64,000 nucleotides of DNA from Arthrobacter pityocampae (lineage in GTDB: Bacteria > Actinomycetota > Actinomycetes > Actinomycetales > Micrococcaceae): positions 620,001-684,000 of the forward strand of contig NZ_PRKW01000001.1 in assembly GCF_002927275.1 (NCBI RefSeq), written 5' to 3'. The position numbers and the translations under genes are program-made. The notes under the pieces are model-generated. The model saw only the letters and a program-made list of their open reading frames with translations. It was not told where the DNA came from and did no database searches. This document shows positions 18,401-27,363 of this stretch, one piece after another. Numbering within the stretch: the stretch's first letter is position 1; every line of letters starts with the position of its first letter.

Positions 18401-19915
18401 TCATATGGCGGGTGTCGGGCCGGTCCCGGCGAGGGCGTCGGCGAGCGCGTCGGCGCGGACGCGGGCGTCGTCGATGACGGCGACGAGCCCGGTCCCGGCG
18501 AGCCAGCCGCCGGTCACGGCGAGGGACGCCGACTCCTCGGCGACGAGGGCCCGGATCCGTGCGACGCGGTCGCGGTGTCCCACGGAGGCGTGCGGCAGGG
18601 CGCCGGCCCAGCGCACCACGTCCCAGTCGAGCACGTCGGCCTCCCTGATGGGCACACCGAGCAGCGTGGAGGCGTCGGCGAGGGCGTGACGGTAGAGGGC
18701 GTCGTCGGGCGTGGTGAGCCCGACGGCGGTGGGCTCGTCCCCGACGCGGCCGAAGGACAGCCGGAGGACGTGGGAGCCGGGCCCGGCCTGGTCCCGCAGC
18801 CACGCCCACTTGGCCGTGGCATGGGTGAGCGCCTTCGCGGCGACGCCCTCTACGCCGCGGGCGACGAGCACCCCGGTGCCGCGGGGTCGGGCGTCGAGTT
18901 CCGGGACGTCGACGACCAGGGTGACGAGGGCGACGCCGGGGACCGGATCGGGCCGCTCCTCGGCCAGGGCGGGGAGGGCCGGCGCGAGGAGGTCGACGGC
19001 GGCCCTGCCCTCGGTGGCCACGAGTACGGCGTCCGCCGGGAGGTGTCGGGTGAGGGCCGAGTGGTCGGTCGTGACGATCCAGCCGGAGCCCGAGCGGGCG
19101 AGTCCGCTGACGTGCTCGTTCGTGCGCAGGTCCGCGCCGTCCTCCTGGAGCCTGTGGACGAGGGCGTTGCGGAGCTGGGCGATCCCGCCGACGAGCCCGC
19201 CCACCGCGGCGCCCGCCGGTGCGGCCCGGCGCAGGGCGCCCGCGGCGGCGCCGAGGGACCCCAGGCGGCCCATGGTCGCCCGCAGCCCCGGTGCCACGGA
19301 GTCGACGTCGAGGTCGTCGGGGTCGGCGGAGAAGACGCCGCCCGCGACGGGCGCCACCAGGCGGGTGAGGACGTCCTCCCCCATCCGCGTCCGGACGAGT
19401 TCGCCCAGGCTCACCCGGGGCCGGGTGGCGAGTGAGCCGACGGGCAGGATCCTGTCCGCGGCGGCGCGGAGGGAGCCTGCACGGCCGAGGATCGCGCTGA
19501 TCGGCGGATCGGAGGGGTCCGCGGGGATGCCGAGGATGCCGGAGTTCGGCAGCGGGTGCGCGGAGGTGCGGAGGTCGCCACCGGGAAGCTGCACCCAGGC
19601 GCCCGTGGCGTCGGGCGCGACGATCCTGTCCCCCAGTCCGAGCTCGCCGGCGAGCGCGGGCACGGCGGCGGACCGCGTGGAGAAGGATTCGGCGCCGCTG
19701 TCGAGCTGGAACCCGCCCAGCGTGCGGCTGTCCACGGTGCCGCCGAACCGGTCCGATGCCTCGAGCACGGTGACGCGCAGCCCCCGGCCCAGGAGCGTCC
19801 GTGCCGCGACCAGGCCGGCCATGCCGCCACCGATGACGACGACGGTCCGGGGGCGGGCACGCTCCGGTTCGGCCGGGACGCCGGTCGGCTCCGCTCCGCG
19901 CACCGCCCTGATCAC
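18401..19915 (-). CDS. hemY: Coproporphyrinogen III oxidase of the HemY/CgoX type
   Basis: FAD-dependent oxidase, 504 residues, formerly annotated protoporphyrinogen oxidase. In Gram-positive bacteria with HemQ it oxidises coproporphyrinogen III to coproporphyrin III. The N-terminal dinucleotide fold is VVVIGGGMAGLVAARTLL (GGGMAG at 29-34), followed by an FAD contact (LEASDRFGGTV); the C-terminus has an amine-oxidase-like LAVTGGWLAGTGL. The best start is GTG 19915, 2 nt after the hemE stop; a GTG at 19900 is possible. It ends 71 nt before hemQ. Confidence 0.93.
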   Translation of the reverse strand: MIRAVRGAEPTGVPAEPERARPRTVVVIGGGMAGLVAARTLLGRGLRVTVLEASDRFGGTVDSRTLGGFQLDSGAESFSTRSAAVPALAGELGLGDRIVAPDATGAWVQLPGGDLRTSAHPLPNSGILGIPADPSDPPISAILGRAGSLRAAADRILPVGSLATRPRVSLGELVRTRMGEDVLTRLVAPVAGGVFSADPDDLDVDSVAPGLRATMGRLGSLGAAAGALRRAAPAGAAVGGLVGGIAQLRNALVHRLQEDGADLRTNEHVSGLARSGSGWIVTTDHSALTRHLPADAVLVATEGRAAVDLLAPALPALAEERPDPVPGVALVTLVVDVPELDARPRGTGVLVARGVEGVAAKALTHATAKWAWLRDQAGPGSHVLRLSFGRVGDEPTAVGLTTPDDALYRHALADASTLLGVPIREADVLDWDVVRWAGALPHASVGHRDRVARIRALVAEESASLAVTGGWLAGTGLVAVIDDARVRADALADALAGTGPTPAI

Positions 19916-19917
19916 GG

Positions 19918-20979
19918 CTACGGCTCCACGGAGTGGATGAGGTCGACGACGCGCGTCAGGACGGCGGGGTCCGTCTCCGGCGGAACACCGTGCCCGAGGT
20001 TCACCACGTGCCCGGGAGCCGACGCCCCGGCGGCGAGGACGTCGCGGACATGCTGTTCGAGCACGGGCCAGGGTGCGGGCAGCAGGGCCGGGTCGATGTT
20101 GCCCTGCAGGGGCACCGTGCCGCCGAGACGGCGGTTCGCCTCGTCCAGCGGCAGCCGGTAGTCGACGCCGATGACGTCCACCCCGACCTCGTGCATCGCC
20201 ACGAGCAGCTCGGAGGTGCCGGTGCCGAAGTGGATGAGGGGTGCGCCGAGGCCCCGGACGTGGTCCAGGGCCCTGCGGGAGGCCGGTGCCACATGCTGGC
20301 GGTAGTCCGCGAGACCGAGGGATCCGGCCCACGAGTCGAACAGCTGGGCGGCGCTGGCGCCCGCCTCCAGCTGGGCGCGCAGGAACAGCCCGGAGGCGTC
20401 CGCCGCCCACTCGGTCAGGGCGCGCCACGTGTCCGGATCGGCATGCATCATGGTGCGCGGGCCCAGGTGGTCCCGCGACGGCTTTCCTTCGACCATGTAG
20501 GCGGCCAGCGTGAACGGGGCACCGGCGAATCCGATGAGCGGGGTGGATCCCAGCTCGGCGACCGTGAGGGCCACGGCCTGGCGGATCGGCTCCAGCGCCT
20601 CGTCCGTCAGGGTGGGGAGGGCGGCGACGTCGGCGGCGGACCGGATGGGCGCACCGAGGACGGGCCCGACGCCGGGCACGATGTCGACGTCGACGCCGGC
20701 CAGCTTGAGCGGGATGACGATGTCGGAGAAGAAGATCGCCGCGTCCACGTCGTGGCGTCGCACGGGCTGGAGTGTGATCTCCGACGCCATCGCGGGATCC
20801 AGGCAGGACTCGAGCATGTTGGTGCCCTCGCGCAGGGCACGGTACTCCGGCAGCGAGCGTCCGGCCTGGCGCATGAACCAGACCGGGCGCCGATGCGGGG
20901 TCCGGCCGCGGTAGGCGGAGATGAGAGCCGATCCGGACGTGCGTCCGTCGACCAGCGGGTGCGATGCTGCAAGGTCCAT
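19918..20979 (-). CDS. hemE: Uroporphyrinogen decarboxylase
   Basis: Decarboxylates the four acetate side chains of uroporphyrinogen III to give coproporphyrinogen III; 353 residues, no cofactor. Family signature [14 protein letters not shown] (residues 34-47) and the ILFSDIVIP-like block [15 protein letters not shown] are present, as is GVDYRLPL near the C-terminus. It is the first gene of the minus-strand heme unit and diverges from hemA across 182 bp containing a palindrome. Start ATG 20979. Confidence 0.96.
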   Translation of the reverse strand: MDLAASHPLVDGRTSGSALISAYRGRTPHRRPVWFMRQAGRSLPEYRALREGTNMLESCLDPAMASEITLQPVRRHDVDAAIFFSDIVIPLKLAGVDVDIVPGVGPVLGAPIRSAADVAALPTLTDEALEPIRQAVALTVAELGSTPLIGFAGAPFTLAAYMVEGKPSRDHLGPRTMMHADPDTWRALTEWAADASGLFLRAQLEAGASAAQLFDSWAGSLGLADYRQHVAPASRRALDHVRGLGAPLIHFGTGTSELLVAMHEVGVDVIGVDYRLPLDEANRRLGGTVPLQGNIDPALLPAPWPVLEQHVRDVLAAGASAPGHVVNLGHGVPPETDPAVLTRVVDLIHSVEP

Positions 20980-21084
20980 ACTGCCGATTCTGCCGAAGAT
21001 CGTCCGCGATGGATAACCGGGGCCGCCCGTGCGGACCCGGGGTGGTCAACATCACCCCGCGCACGCAGGGCCCTTTTCCGCAGG

Positions 21085-21096
21085 ATTCCGCGGAAT
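21085..21096. promoter_or_regulatory. 12-bp palindrome in the hemE/hemA divergent region
   Basis: ATTCCGCGGAAT is a perfect palindrome, 105 nt upstream of hemE and 65 nt upstream of hemA. Its placement between two divergent heme promoters makes a shared operator plausible. It does not resemble a DtxR/IdeR iron box. Confidence 0.35.
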
Positions 21097-21161
21097 GCAA
21101 CTCCCGGGTAAGCCTTGCCTATTCAGTGGAAGGACCGGTTCCTCGATATGATCGGAGCGCC

Positions 21162-22553
21162 GTGGTACTTCTTTCACTTGTAGCGACCCATTCGAACGTG
21201 GACCTGGAAACCGTTGCCCGACTGAGCGTCGGGGCGCCCCAGGTCCCCTCCGCCGTGCTCGCCGAGGACCGGTCCGTCACAGGTGCCGTGGTGCTCGCGA
21301 CCTGCAACCGCTTCGAGATCTACGCCGAGGCCCCGTCCGAGGAGGACGTCGAGGCCGCACGCTCGGCGATCGTCTCCACCATCAGCGCATACTCCGGCAT
21401 CCCCGAGCAGTCCGTCTCGGCGTCCTTCGAGACCCACACCGGCCAGGACGTGGCCGAACACCTCTTCGCCGTCGGTGCCGGCCTCGACTCCGCGGTCATC
21501 GGCGAGCGGGAGATCGCCGGGCAGGTCCGACGGGCACTCATCGAGGCCCAGGGCTCGGGAGCCGCCAGCGGCGGCCTCGTCCGCCTGTTCCAGGCCGCCT
21601 CGAGGACCGCGAAGGACGTGGGTGCCCAGACCGCGCTCGGCAGCCGGGGCCGGTCCATCGTCTCCGTGGCCCTCGAGCTGGCAGGCGACCTCTCCGAGGA
21701 TCCCGACTGGTCGGGCAAGAGCGTGGTGCTGTTCGGCACGGGCGCATACGCGGGCGCCACCATGGCAGCCCTCCGCGACAGGGGGTGCACCGACGTCGCG
21801 GTGTTCTCCTCCTCCGGACGCGCCGACGCGTTCGTCGCGACCCGCGGCGGGGCCGCACTCACCGCCGCGGATCTGCCGGGCGCCATGCGCCGCGCGGACG
21901 TCGTCATCGGCTGCAGCGGCAGCGACGCCCGCATCGACGCCGCCGACATCGAACGGGTACGCGCCGGCAGCGACACCCCGCTCGTCATCATCGACCTCGC
22001 CCTCAGCCACGACTTCGACCCCGCCGTGGCGAACCTCGACGGCGTCGAGCTCATCACCCTCGAGTCCGTCCGCGCGGCGGCGCCCGACGAGCAGGCCGAC
22101 GCCCTGGCGCAGGCCGGCGACCTCGTCCGGGGTGCCGCGCGCTCCTTCGAGGAGCAGCAGACGACGCGCGCGATGAACGCGGCCATCGTGGCCCTCCGCC
22201 AGCACACGCAGACCGTCCTGGACGCGGAGATGGAGCGCGTCCGCGCTCAGCACGGCTGCACCGCCGCCGCGGAAGAGGTCGAGTTCGCCCTGCGACGCAT
22301 GGTCCGCCAGCTCCTGCACGTCCCCACTGTGCGGGCCCGCGAGCTCGCTGCGGAAGGACGTCAGGACGAGTACGCCGCGGCCCTCGAGGCCCTCTACGGC
22401 ATCGACCTCTCGCCCGCCGCCCCCACTGCATCTGTTGCGCCGGCCGCGGCAGGACACGCCGCCCCGACTGCGGACGCCCCCCACGCCGGCCACGCACACC
22501 CCGAGGGTGCCGTGTGTCCCGTGGACCACGAACGGCCCGCGCGGAGCGCCTGA
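21162..22553 (+). CDS. hemA: Glutamyl-tRNA reductase
   Basis: NADPH-dependent reductase that starts C5 tetrapyrrole synthesis from glutamyl-tRNA; 463 residues. The catalytic Cys is Cys48 in [13 protein letters not shown]. The substrate-domain block [15 protein letters not shown] and the NADPH-binding [11 protein letters not shown] follow. The last ~35 residues are Ala/His/Pro-rich. The GTG at 21162 is chosen because GGAG lies 5 nt upstream and TATGAT lies at 21147-21152; longer in-frame starts have no such support. The product feeds HemL, encoded on the other strand. Confidence 0.96.
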   Translation: MVLLSLVATHSNVDLETVARLSVGAPQVPSAVLAEDRSVTGAVVLATCNRFEIYAEAPSEEDVEAARSAIVSTISAYSGIPEQSVSASFETHTGQDVAEHLFAVGAGLDSAVIGEREIAGQVRRALIEAQGSGAASGGLVRLFQAASRTAKDVGAQTALGSRGRSIVSVALELAGDLSEDPDWSGKSVVLFGTGAYAGATMAALRDRGCTDVAVFSSSGRADAFVATRGGAALTAADLPGAMRRADVVIGCSGSDARIDAADIERVRAGSDTPLVIIDLALSHDFDPAVANLDGVELITLESVRAAAPDEQADALAQAGDLVRGAARSFEEQQTTRAMNAAIVALRQHTQTVLDAEMERVRAQHGCTAAAEEVEFALRRMVRQLLHVPTVRARELAAEGRQDEYAAALEALYGIDLSPAAPTASVAPAAAGHAAPTADAPHAGHAHPEGAVCPVDHERPARSA

Positions 22554-22562
22554 CGGTCCGAC

Positions 22563-22586
22563 GCCGGCCGCGGCACCCGGGCCGGC
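22563..22586. terminator. Weak hairpin between convergent hemA and moeZ
   Basis: GCCGGCC (22563-22569) pairs with GGCCGGC (22580-22586) around a 10-nt loop. No U-tract on either strand. It occupies almost the whole 34-bp gap. Confidence 0.4.
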
Positions 22587-22587
22587 C

Positions 22588-23829
22588 CTAGTAGGTCATC
22601 TTCCGCGGTTCGATGGCGCGCACCCACTCGATGATGCCCCCGTCCACCGACCATACGTCCCGATGCCCCCTGCCGCGGAGATGGCGTACGACGTCGGCTG
22701 AACGGACCCCCGTCTTGCAGTGCACGTAGACCGTCCTCGCACTGTCCACGGTCGCGGCGCCGTCGAGGATCAGGGGTGTCGGGACGAGCACCGCGCCGTC
22801 GATGCTCACGATCGCGTACTCCTCCGGGTTGCGGACGTCCAGCAGATCGAAGTCCGCCGCCCCGGCCGCCCGCGCGGCGAGGAGCTCGGCCAGTTCCTCG
22901 ACGGACACGGTGGGCACGACCACCGAGTCCTCCGCCGTGTCCTCCGCCTGGTCCTCCACCGCTGCGGACGCGGACGGCAGCCCGCAGAACTGCTCGTAGT
23001 CGATCAGCTCGGTGATGCGCGGGGCCGTCGGGTCCGGCCTCACCCGCACCTCCCGCCAGCTCATGTCCAGGGCGTCGAAGACGAGCACCCTGCCCAGGAG
23101 GGTCCTGCCGACGCCGGTGATGAGCTTGATGGCCTCGTTCACCATCACGGACCCGATCTGCGCGCACAGCACGCCCAATACGCCGCCCTCCGCGCAGGAG
23201 GGGACGGAGCCGGGTGGCGGGGCGTCCGGGTACAGGTCGCGGTAGGTGGGCCCGCGGTCCTGCCAGAAGACGCTGACCTGGCCGTCGAACCGCAGGATGG
23301 ATCCCCACACGTAGGGCCTGCCGAGGATGGCGGCGGCGTCGTTGACGAGGTAGCGCGTGGCGAAGTTATCCGTGCCGTCGACGACGAGGTCGTACCCGGA
23401 GAAGAGCGCGAGCGCGTTGGAGGCATCGAGCCTCTCCCGATGCAGGACCACCTCGACCAGCGGATTCAGCGCGAGGATGCTGTCGCGGGCGGACTCGGCC
23501 TTCGACCGGCCGAGATCGGGCACGCCGTGGATGACCTGGCGCTGCAGGTTGGAGAGCTCGACGTCGTCGTCGTCCACGACCCCCAGGGTGCCGACGCCCG
23601 CCGCGGCCAGATACAGGAGGGCCGGTGAGCCGAGCCCGCCGGCGCCGATCACGAGGACGCGGGCGTTCTTCAGCCGCAACTGCGCCTCGGTGCCGAAGCC
23701 GGGGATGATCAGGTGCCGCGAGTAGCGCAGCGTCTCCTCCTGCGTCAGGCTCCCGACGGCGTCGACCAAGGGCGGCAGGCCCTCGGGGCTGGTCTCGGGG
23801 GAGCGCGCGGACGACATCGAAGCGGTCAT
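22588..23829 (-). CDS. moeZ: Adenylyltransferase/sulfurtransferase MoeZ (E1-like + rhodanese)
   Basis: Activates the C-terminus of small sulfur-carrier proteins by adenylation and loads sulfur on them, serving molybdopterin, thiamine or cysteine pathways. 413 residues. The ThiF/MoeB domain has GAGGLG (62-67), DDDDVELSNLQRQ and Cys212 in PSCAEGGVLG. The C-terminal rhodanese domain has its active Cys371 in VHCKTGVRS. The zinc CxxC pairs of E. coli MoeB are absent, as known for MoeZ. ATG 23829 is favoured by a TACCCT hexamer 5 nt upstream; a TTG at 23835 would overlap it. Confidence 0.92.
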   Translation of the reverse strand: MTASMSSARSPETSPEGLPPLVDAVGSLTQEETLRYSRHLIIPGFGTEAQLRLKNARVLVIGAGGLGSPALLYLAAAGVGTLGVVDDDDVELSNLQRQVIHGVPDLGRSKAESARDSILALNPLVEVVLHRERLDASNALALFSGYDLVVDGTDNFATRYLVNDAAAILGRPYVWGSILRFDGQVSVFWQDRGPTYRDLYPDAPPPGSVPSCAEGGVLGVLCAQIGSVMVNEAIKLITGVGRTLLGRVLVFDALDMSWREVRVRPDPTAPRITELIDYEQFCGLPSASAAVEDQAEDTAEDSVVVPTVSVEELAELLAARAAGAADFDLLDVRNPEEYAIVSIDGAVLVPTPLILDGAATVDSARTVYVHCKTGVRSADVVRHLRGRGHRDVWSVDGGIIEWVRAIEPRKMTY

Positions 23830-23834
23830 GCCCA

Positions 23835-23840
23835 AGGGTA
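23835..23840 (-). promoter_or_regulatory. -10 hexamer TACCCT of moeZ
   Basis: TACCCT on the minus strand, 5 nt before the ATG at 23829. Confidence 0.4.
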
Positions 23841-23925
23841 TTCCGCTCCGGCAGGGCCGGGCCAGCCGACGCGGGTGGGTAAGCTGGACGGACTCCCCCG
23901 ACCGCTGAACCGAGGATCCCCCGCC

Positions 23926-24546
23926 GTGAGTGTTGAACCGACCGCTGCAGGAAGGGCCGTCCGGCTACCGCGCGACGAGCGCCGTCGCCAGCTCCTCGCG
24001 GCAGCCCAGGAGGTCTTCGTCAACAACGGCTACCACGGGGCCGCCATGGACGATATCGCGGTGGCCGCGCGCGTGAGCAAGCCCGTGCTCTACCAGCACT
24101 TCCCGGGCAAGCGGGACCTCTACCTCGCGCTCCTGGACAGCCATCTGGCGGAGCTGACGCAGCTGCTGGTCGACGCGCTGCGCTCCACGGACGACAACAA
24201 GCTGCGCGTGCATGCGACCATGCGCGCCTATTTCCAGTTCATCGCCCAGGACAGCAAGGCGCACCGGCTGGTCTTCGAATCGGACATCAGCAACGAGCCC
24301 GACGTCAGCAGCCGGCTGGAGGCCTTCAACGCCCAGTTCGCGGGCTCCATCGCCGGGGTGATCGCCGGGGACACGCAGCTGTCGATGGTGGAGGCGACCC
24401 TGCTGGGCCGCGGTCTGGCCGGCATGGCGCAGATCAGCGCGCGCTACTGGCTGGAGACCGACGGCAGCCTCGACATCGACGCTGCTGCGGAGCTGATCTA
24501 CCGTTTAGCTTGGCGCGGAATCAGCCGATTCCCCAAGGAGATCTAG
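23926..24546 (+). CDS. TetR-family transcriptional regulator
   Basis: 206-residue TetR regulator. The HTH is in residues 20-66 (RRQLLAAAQEVFVNNGYHGAAMDDIA...VLYQHFPGKRDLYLALL), followed by an all-helical ligand domain. It diverges from moeZ and precedes the DUF3107 gene by 48 nt. The same moeZ-TetR-DUF3107 order is found in mycobacteria, suggesting a conserved but uncharacterised unit. The GTG at 23926 follows GAGGATCC, a modest ribosome-binding match. The ligand is unknown. Confidence 0.9.
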   Translation: MSVEPTAAGRAVRLPRDERRRQLLAAAQEVFVNNGYHGAAMDDIAVAARVSKPVLYQHFPGKRDLYLALLDSHLAELTQLLVDALRSTDDNKLRVHATMRAYFQFIAQDSKAHRLVFESDISNEPDVSSRLEAFNAQFAGSIAGVIAGDTQLSMVEATLLGRGLAGMAQISARYWLETDGSLDIDAAAELIYRLAWRGISRFPKEI

Positions 24547-24594
24547 GGTAGGTTTCGGAACAGCACCAGGCTCATACAACAGGAGGCACGCGCC

Positions 24595-24816
24595 GTGGAA
24601 ATCAAGATCGGTATCCAGAACGTCAACCGGGAGATCATCCTTGAATCCTCCGAGAGCGCGGACGCCATCGCCGAGCTCGTGGGGCAGGCCATGAGCGGGA
24701 CGGAGCTCCGGCTCAAGGATTCCAAGGGCCGCCTCGTGATCGTCCCGACAGGCGTCCTCGGCTACGTGGAGATCGGCGCCGAAGAGACCCGCCGCGTCGG
24801 GTTCGGCGCGCTCTAG
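24595..24816 (+). CDS. DUF3107 family protein (TB9.4-like)
   Basis: 73-residue cytoplasmic protein with the pattern of a small beta-rich fold (MEIKIGIQNVNREIILE... then RLVIVPTGVLGYVEIG). It belongs to the actinobacterial family whose mycobacterial member is the antigen TB9.4; the function is unknown. The GTG start has an excellent AGGAGG at 24581-24586, 8 nt upstream. It is probably cotranscribed with the TetR gene and ends before a long hairpin. Confidence 0.92.
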   Translation: MEIKIGIQNVNREIILESSESADAIAELVGQAMSGTELRLKDSKGRLVIVPTGVLGYVEIGAEETRRVGFGAL

Positions 24817-24855
24817 CCCCACCCCGCACGACGGCCGGTGAGCAGCAGCACCGGC

Positions 24856-24896
24856 GCGACGAGGACCCGCAGCCGCCGGCCGCGGGTCCTCGTCGC
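24856..24896. terminator. Bidirectional terminator hairpin, DUF3107 / ferritin-like gene
   Basis: Two perfect 15-bp arms, GCGACGAGGACCCGC (24856-24870) and its complement (24882-24896), with an 11-nt loop, between convergent genes. There is no U-tract. Confidence 0.8.
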
Positions 24897-24921
24897 GTTG
24901 ACGACAGTCGCGTTGACGACA
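24892..24921 (+). repeat. Tandem 15-bp duplication
   Basis: GTCGCGTTGACGACA occurs twice in direct succession (24892-24906, 24907-24921). The first copy overlaps the end of the terminator stem. Confidence 0.9.
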
Positions 24922-24925
24922 GCGG

Positions 24926-25669
24926 CTACGCCGTGAGTCCCAGTGCGCTCATGCGTCGTGAGTGGTTGCGGGTGAGCTGGGAGAAGAGGGCCGTCGCGTG
25001 CTGCGTGTGGTCGGCCTTGTCGGCGAACAGGAGCCCCGCGAGGTACTCGCGTTCGATACCCACGCGCTGCGCCTGGGTCAGGGCCTCGCCCACGAGCCGC
25101 CGGCCCCACAGGGCGAGGCGGGAGGCGAGGCGCGGGTCGTCGGAGAGCGCCTCCTTCAGGCGGCGCTGCAGGTGGGCGGCCCCCTCCCCGGAGTCGATCG
25201 TGCTGATGAGTTCCCGCGTCCGCGGATCGAGGGTGTCGGCCAGCGAGCGGTAGAAGTCCCCGGAGAAGGCGTCGATGACGTAGGCCTTCATGAGCGACTC
25301 GTACCAGTCGCCGGGGCGGGTGCGCTCGTGGAAGGCGTCGATCGAGGCCTGGAAGGGTGCCATCGCCTCCTCGATCGTGACGCCGAGCGTGCCCACGAAC
25401 CGGCTCACCATTTCGAAGTGCTCGAATTCCTGCACGGCGAGCCGCCCGAGGCTCGCGCGGTCCGCGAGGCTCGGCGAGAACCGTGCATCGGAGGACAGGC
25501 GCTCGAAGCCCGACAGCTCGCCGTACGCGATGACGCCGAGCAGATCGGTGACGAACCGGGCGTAGCGGGGATTCGCCAGGGCGTCCTCGGCCGCGCTGGC
25601 CGGGGCGGCAGGGGGTGCAGCGGGGGTCGGGGCGGGCACGGCCGCGCCGTCGGGGTAGCCGTTAGTCAT
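24926..25669 (-). CDS. Ferritin-like fold protein (MiaE-like diiron family)
   Basis: 247-residue protein with an Ala/Pro-rich N-terminus and a four-helix ferritin-like body. Candidate diiron ligands are the Glu of YGELSGFERL and the ExxH in EFEHFEMV; a later Glu/His set could be GEGAAHLQ and EREYLAG. The family is found near DUF3107 genes across actinobacteria and resembles tRNA-modifying MiaE hydroxylases, but its substrate is not established. ATG 25669 is the first good start after antisense-like sequence; it diverges from the RNB gene. Confidence 0.82.
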   Translation of the reverse strand: MTNGYPDGAAVPAPTPAAPPAAPASAAEDALANPRYARFVTDLLGVIAYGELSGFERLSSDARFSPSLADRASLGRLAVQEFEHFEMVSRFVGTLGVTIEEAMAPFQASIDAFHERTRPGDWYESLMKAYVIDAFSGDFYRSLADTLDPRTRELISTIDSGEGAAHLQRRLKEALSDDPRLASRLALWGRRLVGEALTQAQRVGIEREYLAGLLFADKADHTQHATALFSQLTRNHSRRMSALGLTA

Positions 25670-25780
25670 TCTGCTAAGAGTACGCACTACGGGACGCCGG
25701 GCAACCCGCCGCGTCGCGCGGAACCACCGGCCTGTCGCTCCGCCGGGTGATCCACCCTGCCCGATGTCCGTGGCGTGCAT

Positions 25781-25786
25781 TACCGT
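25781..25786 (+). promoter_or_regulatory. -10 hexamer TACCGT of the RNB ribonuclease gene
   Basis: TACCGT lies 7 nt before the GTG at 25794 and would sit inside the coding region if the ATG at 25764 were used. It therefore decides the start. Confidence 0.45.
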
Positions 25787-25793
25787 ATTGCCT

Positions 25794-27290
25794 GTGCCCG
25801 CACAGCATATGGACCTCAGGGACCGGGAGTCCCACCAGCGCCTTACCGAGTCGCTGCGATCGCTCCGTGAGGAACTCGGCATCCGTGAGCAGTTCCCCGA
25901 GGACGTCCTGCTGGAGGCCGACGCCGCGGTCGCCGCCCATACGCTGCCCTCCACGGACCTCCGCGCCCTGCCCTTCCTCACGATCGATCCGCCCGGCTCC
26001 ACCGACCTCGACCAGGCCGTGCACTTCGCGTGCCGCGAAGACGGCACCGCGGGATACGAGGTCTGGTACGCCATCGCCGACGTCCCGCTCTTCGTGCGTG
26101 CCGGCGGGACCATCGACGCCGAGGCCAGGCTCCGCGGGCAGACGCTCTATGCGCCGGACGGACGGATCTCGCTCCACCCGGAGGTCATCTCGGAGGGTGC
26201 AGCGAGTCTGCTGCCCGAGCGTGACCGGCCCGCCTTCGTCTGGCATTTCCTGCTCGACGCCGCAGCGGCGGTCGAGTCCGCCACGGTCCGCCGGGCCACG
26301 GTCCGCAGCCGTCGTCAGCTCACGTACGCGCAGGTCCAGGCGGCGATCGACGCCGGCACCGCCGACGGGCAGCTCATGCTCCTGCAGGAGATCGGCCTCC
26401 TCCGGATCCGGCAGGAACTCGACCGCGGGGGCGCGAGCCTGAACCTGCCCCGCCAGGAGATCACCTATGACGGCGGCGGTTACGGCATCGTCACGGAACC
26501 GGCCCTGCCGTGCGAGGACTGGAACGCCCAGATCTCCCTCATGACGGGGATGGCGGCGGCGCGCATGATGATCGACGGCGGCATCGGGATCCTGCGGACC
26601 ATGCCCGAGCCGGACGACGGCGCCCTCGGCAAGTTCCGGCGCCAGTCCGAGGCACTCGAACACCCCTGGCCCGCCCACATGCCCTACGGCGCCTTCCTCC
26701 GCACCCTCGACGTCACCGTCCCGCGGCAGCTCGCCCTCATGCATGCGGCCGCGTCCCTCTTCCGCGGCGCCGGGTACACGGCGTTCGACGGCGAGGTGCC
26801 GGACGCCGTCGTGCAGTCGGCCATCGCCGCACCGTACGCGCACGCCACCGCTCCCCTGCGGCGGCTCGTGGACCGCTTCGTGCTCGTGACCTGCGAGTCG
26901 CTGTGCCGGGGCAGCGAGGTCCCTGCGTGGGTGCGGGCGGCCCTGCCGGAGCTCAACGCCCTCATGGCGTCCTCGAACCAGACCGCCTCCCGCCTCGACG
27001 CCGGAGCCATGGACGCGGTCCAGGCCGCACTGCTGAGCAACCGCATCGGCGAGGCGTTCTCCGCCGTCGTCCTGCAGGGCTCACCCCCGGCGATCGAGGA
27101 CGCGCCCGGGAAGCAGGCGCCCCGGCTGTCCGGGACCGTCCAGGTCACCGAACCCGCCCTCGAGGCGACCTGCTACGGCGAACTGGTGGCCGGGGAGCGC
27201 GTCACGGTCATCCTGCTGGAGGCCGACATCGCGCGGCGCCGCATCCGCTTCGAGGTGAAGCCGACGGACGCGCCCGCCCGCGGCGCGTAA
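25794..27290 (+). CDS. RNB-domain exoribonuclease (RNase II/R-like, single domain)
   Basis: Predicted processive 3'-5' exoribonuclease, 498 residues. The metal-binding motif of the RNB domain is visible near residues 62-75 (TIDPPGSTDLDQAVH), followed by the family blocks YAIADVP and GQTLYAPDGRISLHP. S1 and cold-shock RNA-binding domains of RNase R are missing, as in the short RNB proteins of actinobacteria; only a small beta-rich segment follows the RNB core. The start is uncertain: GTG 25794 fits a -10 hexamer, while ATG 25764 and ATG 25809 are alternatives. Confidence 0.85.
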   Translation: MPAQHMDLRDRESHQRLTESLRSLREELGIREQFPEDVLLEADAAVAAHTLPSTDLRALPFLTIDPPGSTDLDQAVHFACREDGTAGYEVWYAIADVPLFVRAGGTIDAEARLRGQTLYAPDGRISLHPEVISEGAASLLPERDRPAFVWHFLLDAAAAVESATVRRATVRSRRQLTYAQVQAAIDAGTADGQLMLLQEIGLLRIRQELDRGGASLNLPRQEITYDGGGYGIVTEPALPCEDWNAQISLMTGMAAARMMIDGGIGILRTMPEPDDGALGKFRRQSEALEHPWPAHMPYGAFLRTLDVTVPRQLALMHAAASLFRGAGYTAFDGEVPDAVVQSAIAAPYAHATAPLRRLVDRFVLVTCESLCRGSEVPAWVRAALPELNALMASSNQTASRLDAGAMDAVQAALLSNRIGEAFSAVVLQGSPPAIEDAPGKQAPRLSGTVQVTEPALEATCYGELVAGERVTVILLEADIARRRIRFEVKPTDAPARGA

Positions 27291-27315
27291 TGACGCCGCG
27301 CAGGGGCCGGCAGGG

Positions 27316-27363
27316 TAGTCTTGGCGTGTAGTAATGGATGCCCGGTCGTTATCCCTCGATAAC
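27316..27363 (+). promoter_or_regulatory. Promoter-like hexamer and inverted repeat at the head of the DEAD-box leader
   Basis: TAGTCT at 27316-27321 could be a -10, giving a leader of about 220 nt. It is followed by GTTATC-CCTC-GATAAC (27348-27363), a perfect 6-bp inverted repeat with a 4-nt loop. Long structured leaders are known for cold-induced DEAD-box helicase genes; regulation here is inferred. Confidence 0.35.

Noticed and set aside
20964-21161. N-terminal extension of hemA
   Set aside because: No ribosome-binding site and unconserved sequence; GTG 21162 has GGAG and a nearby TATGAT.
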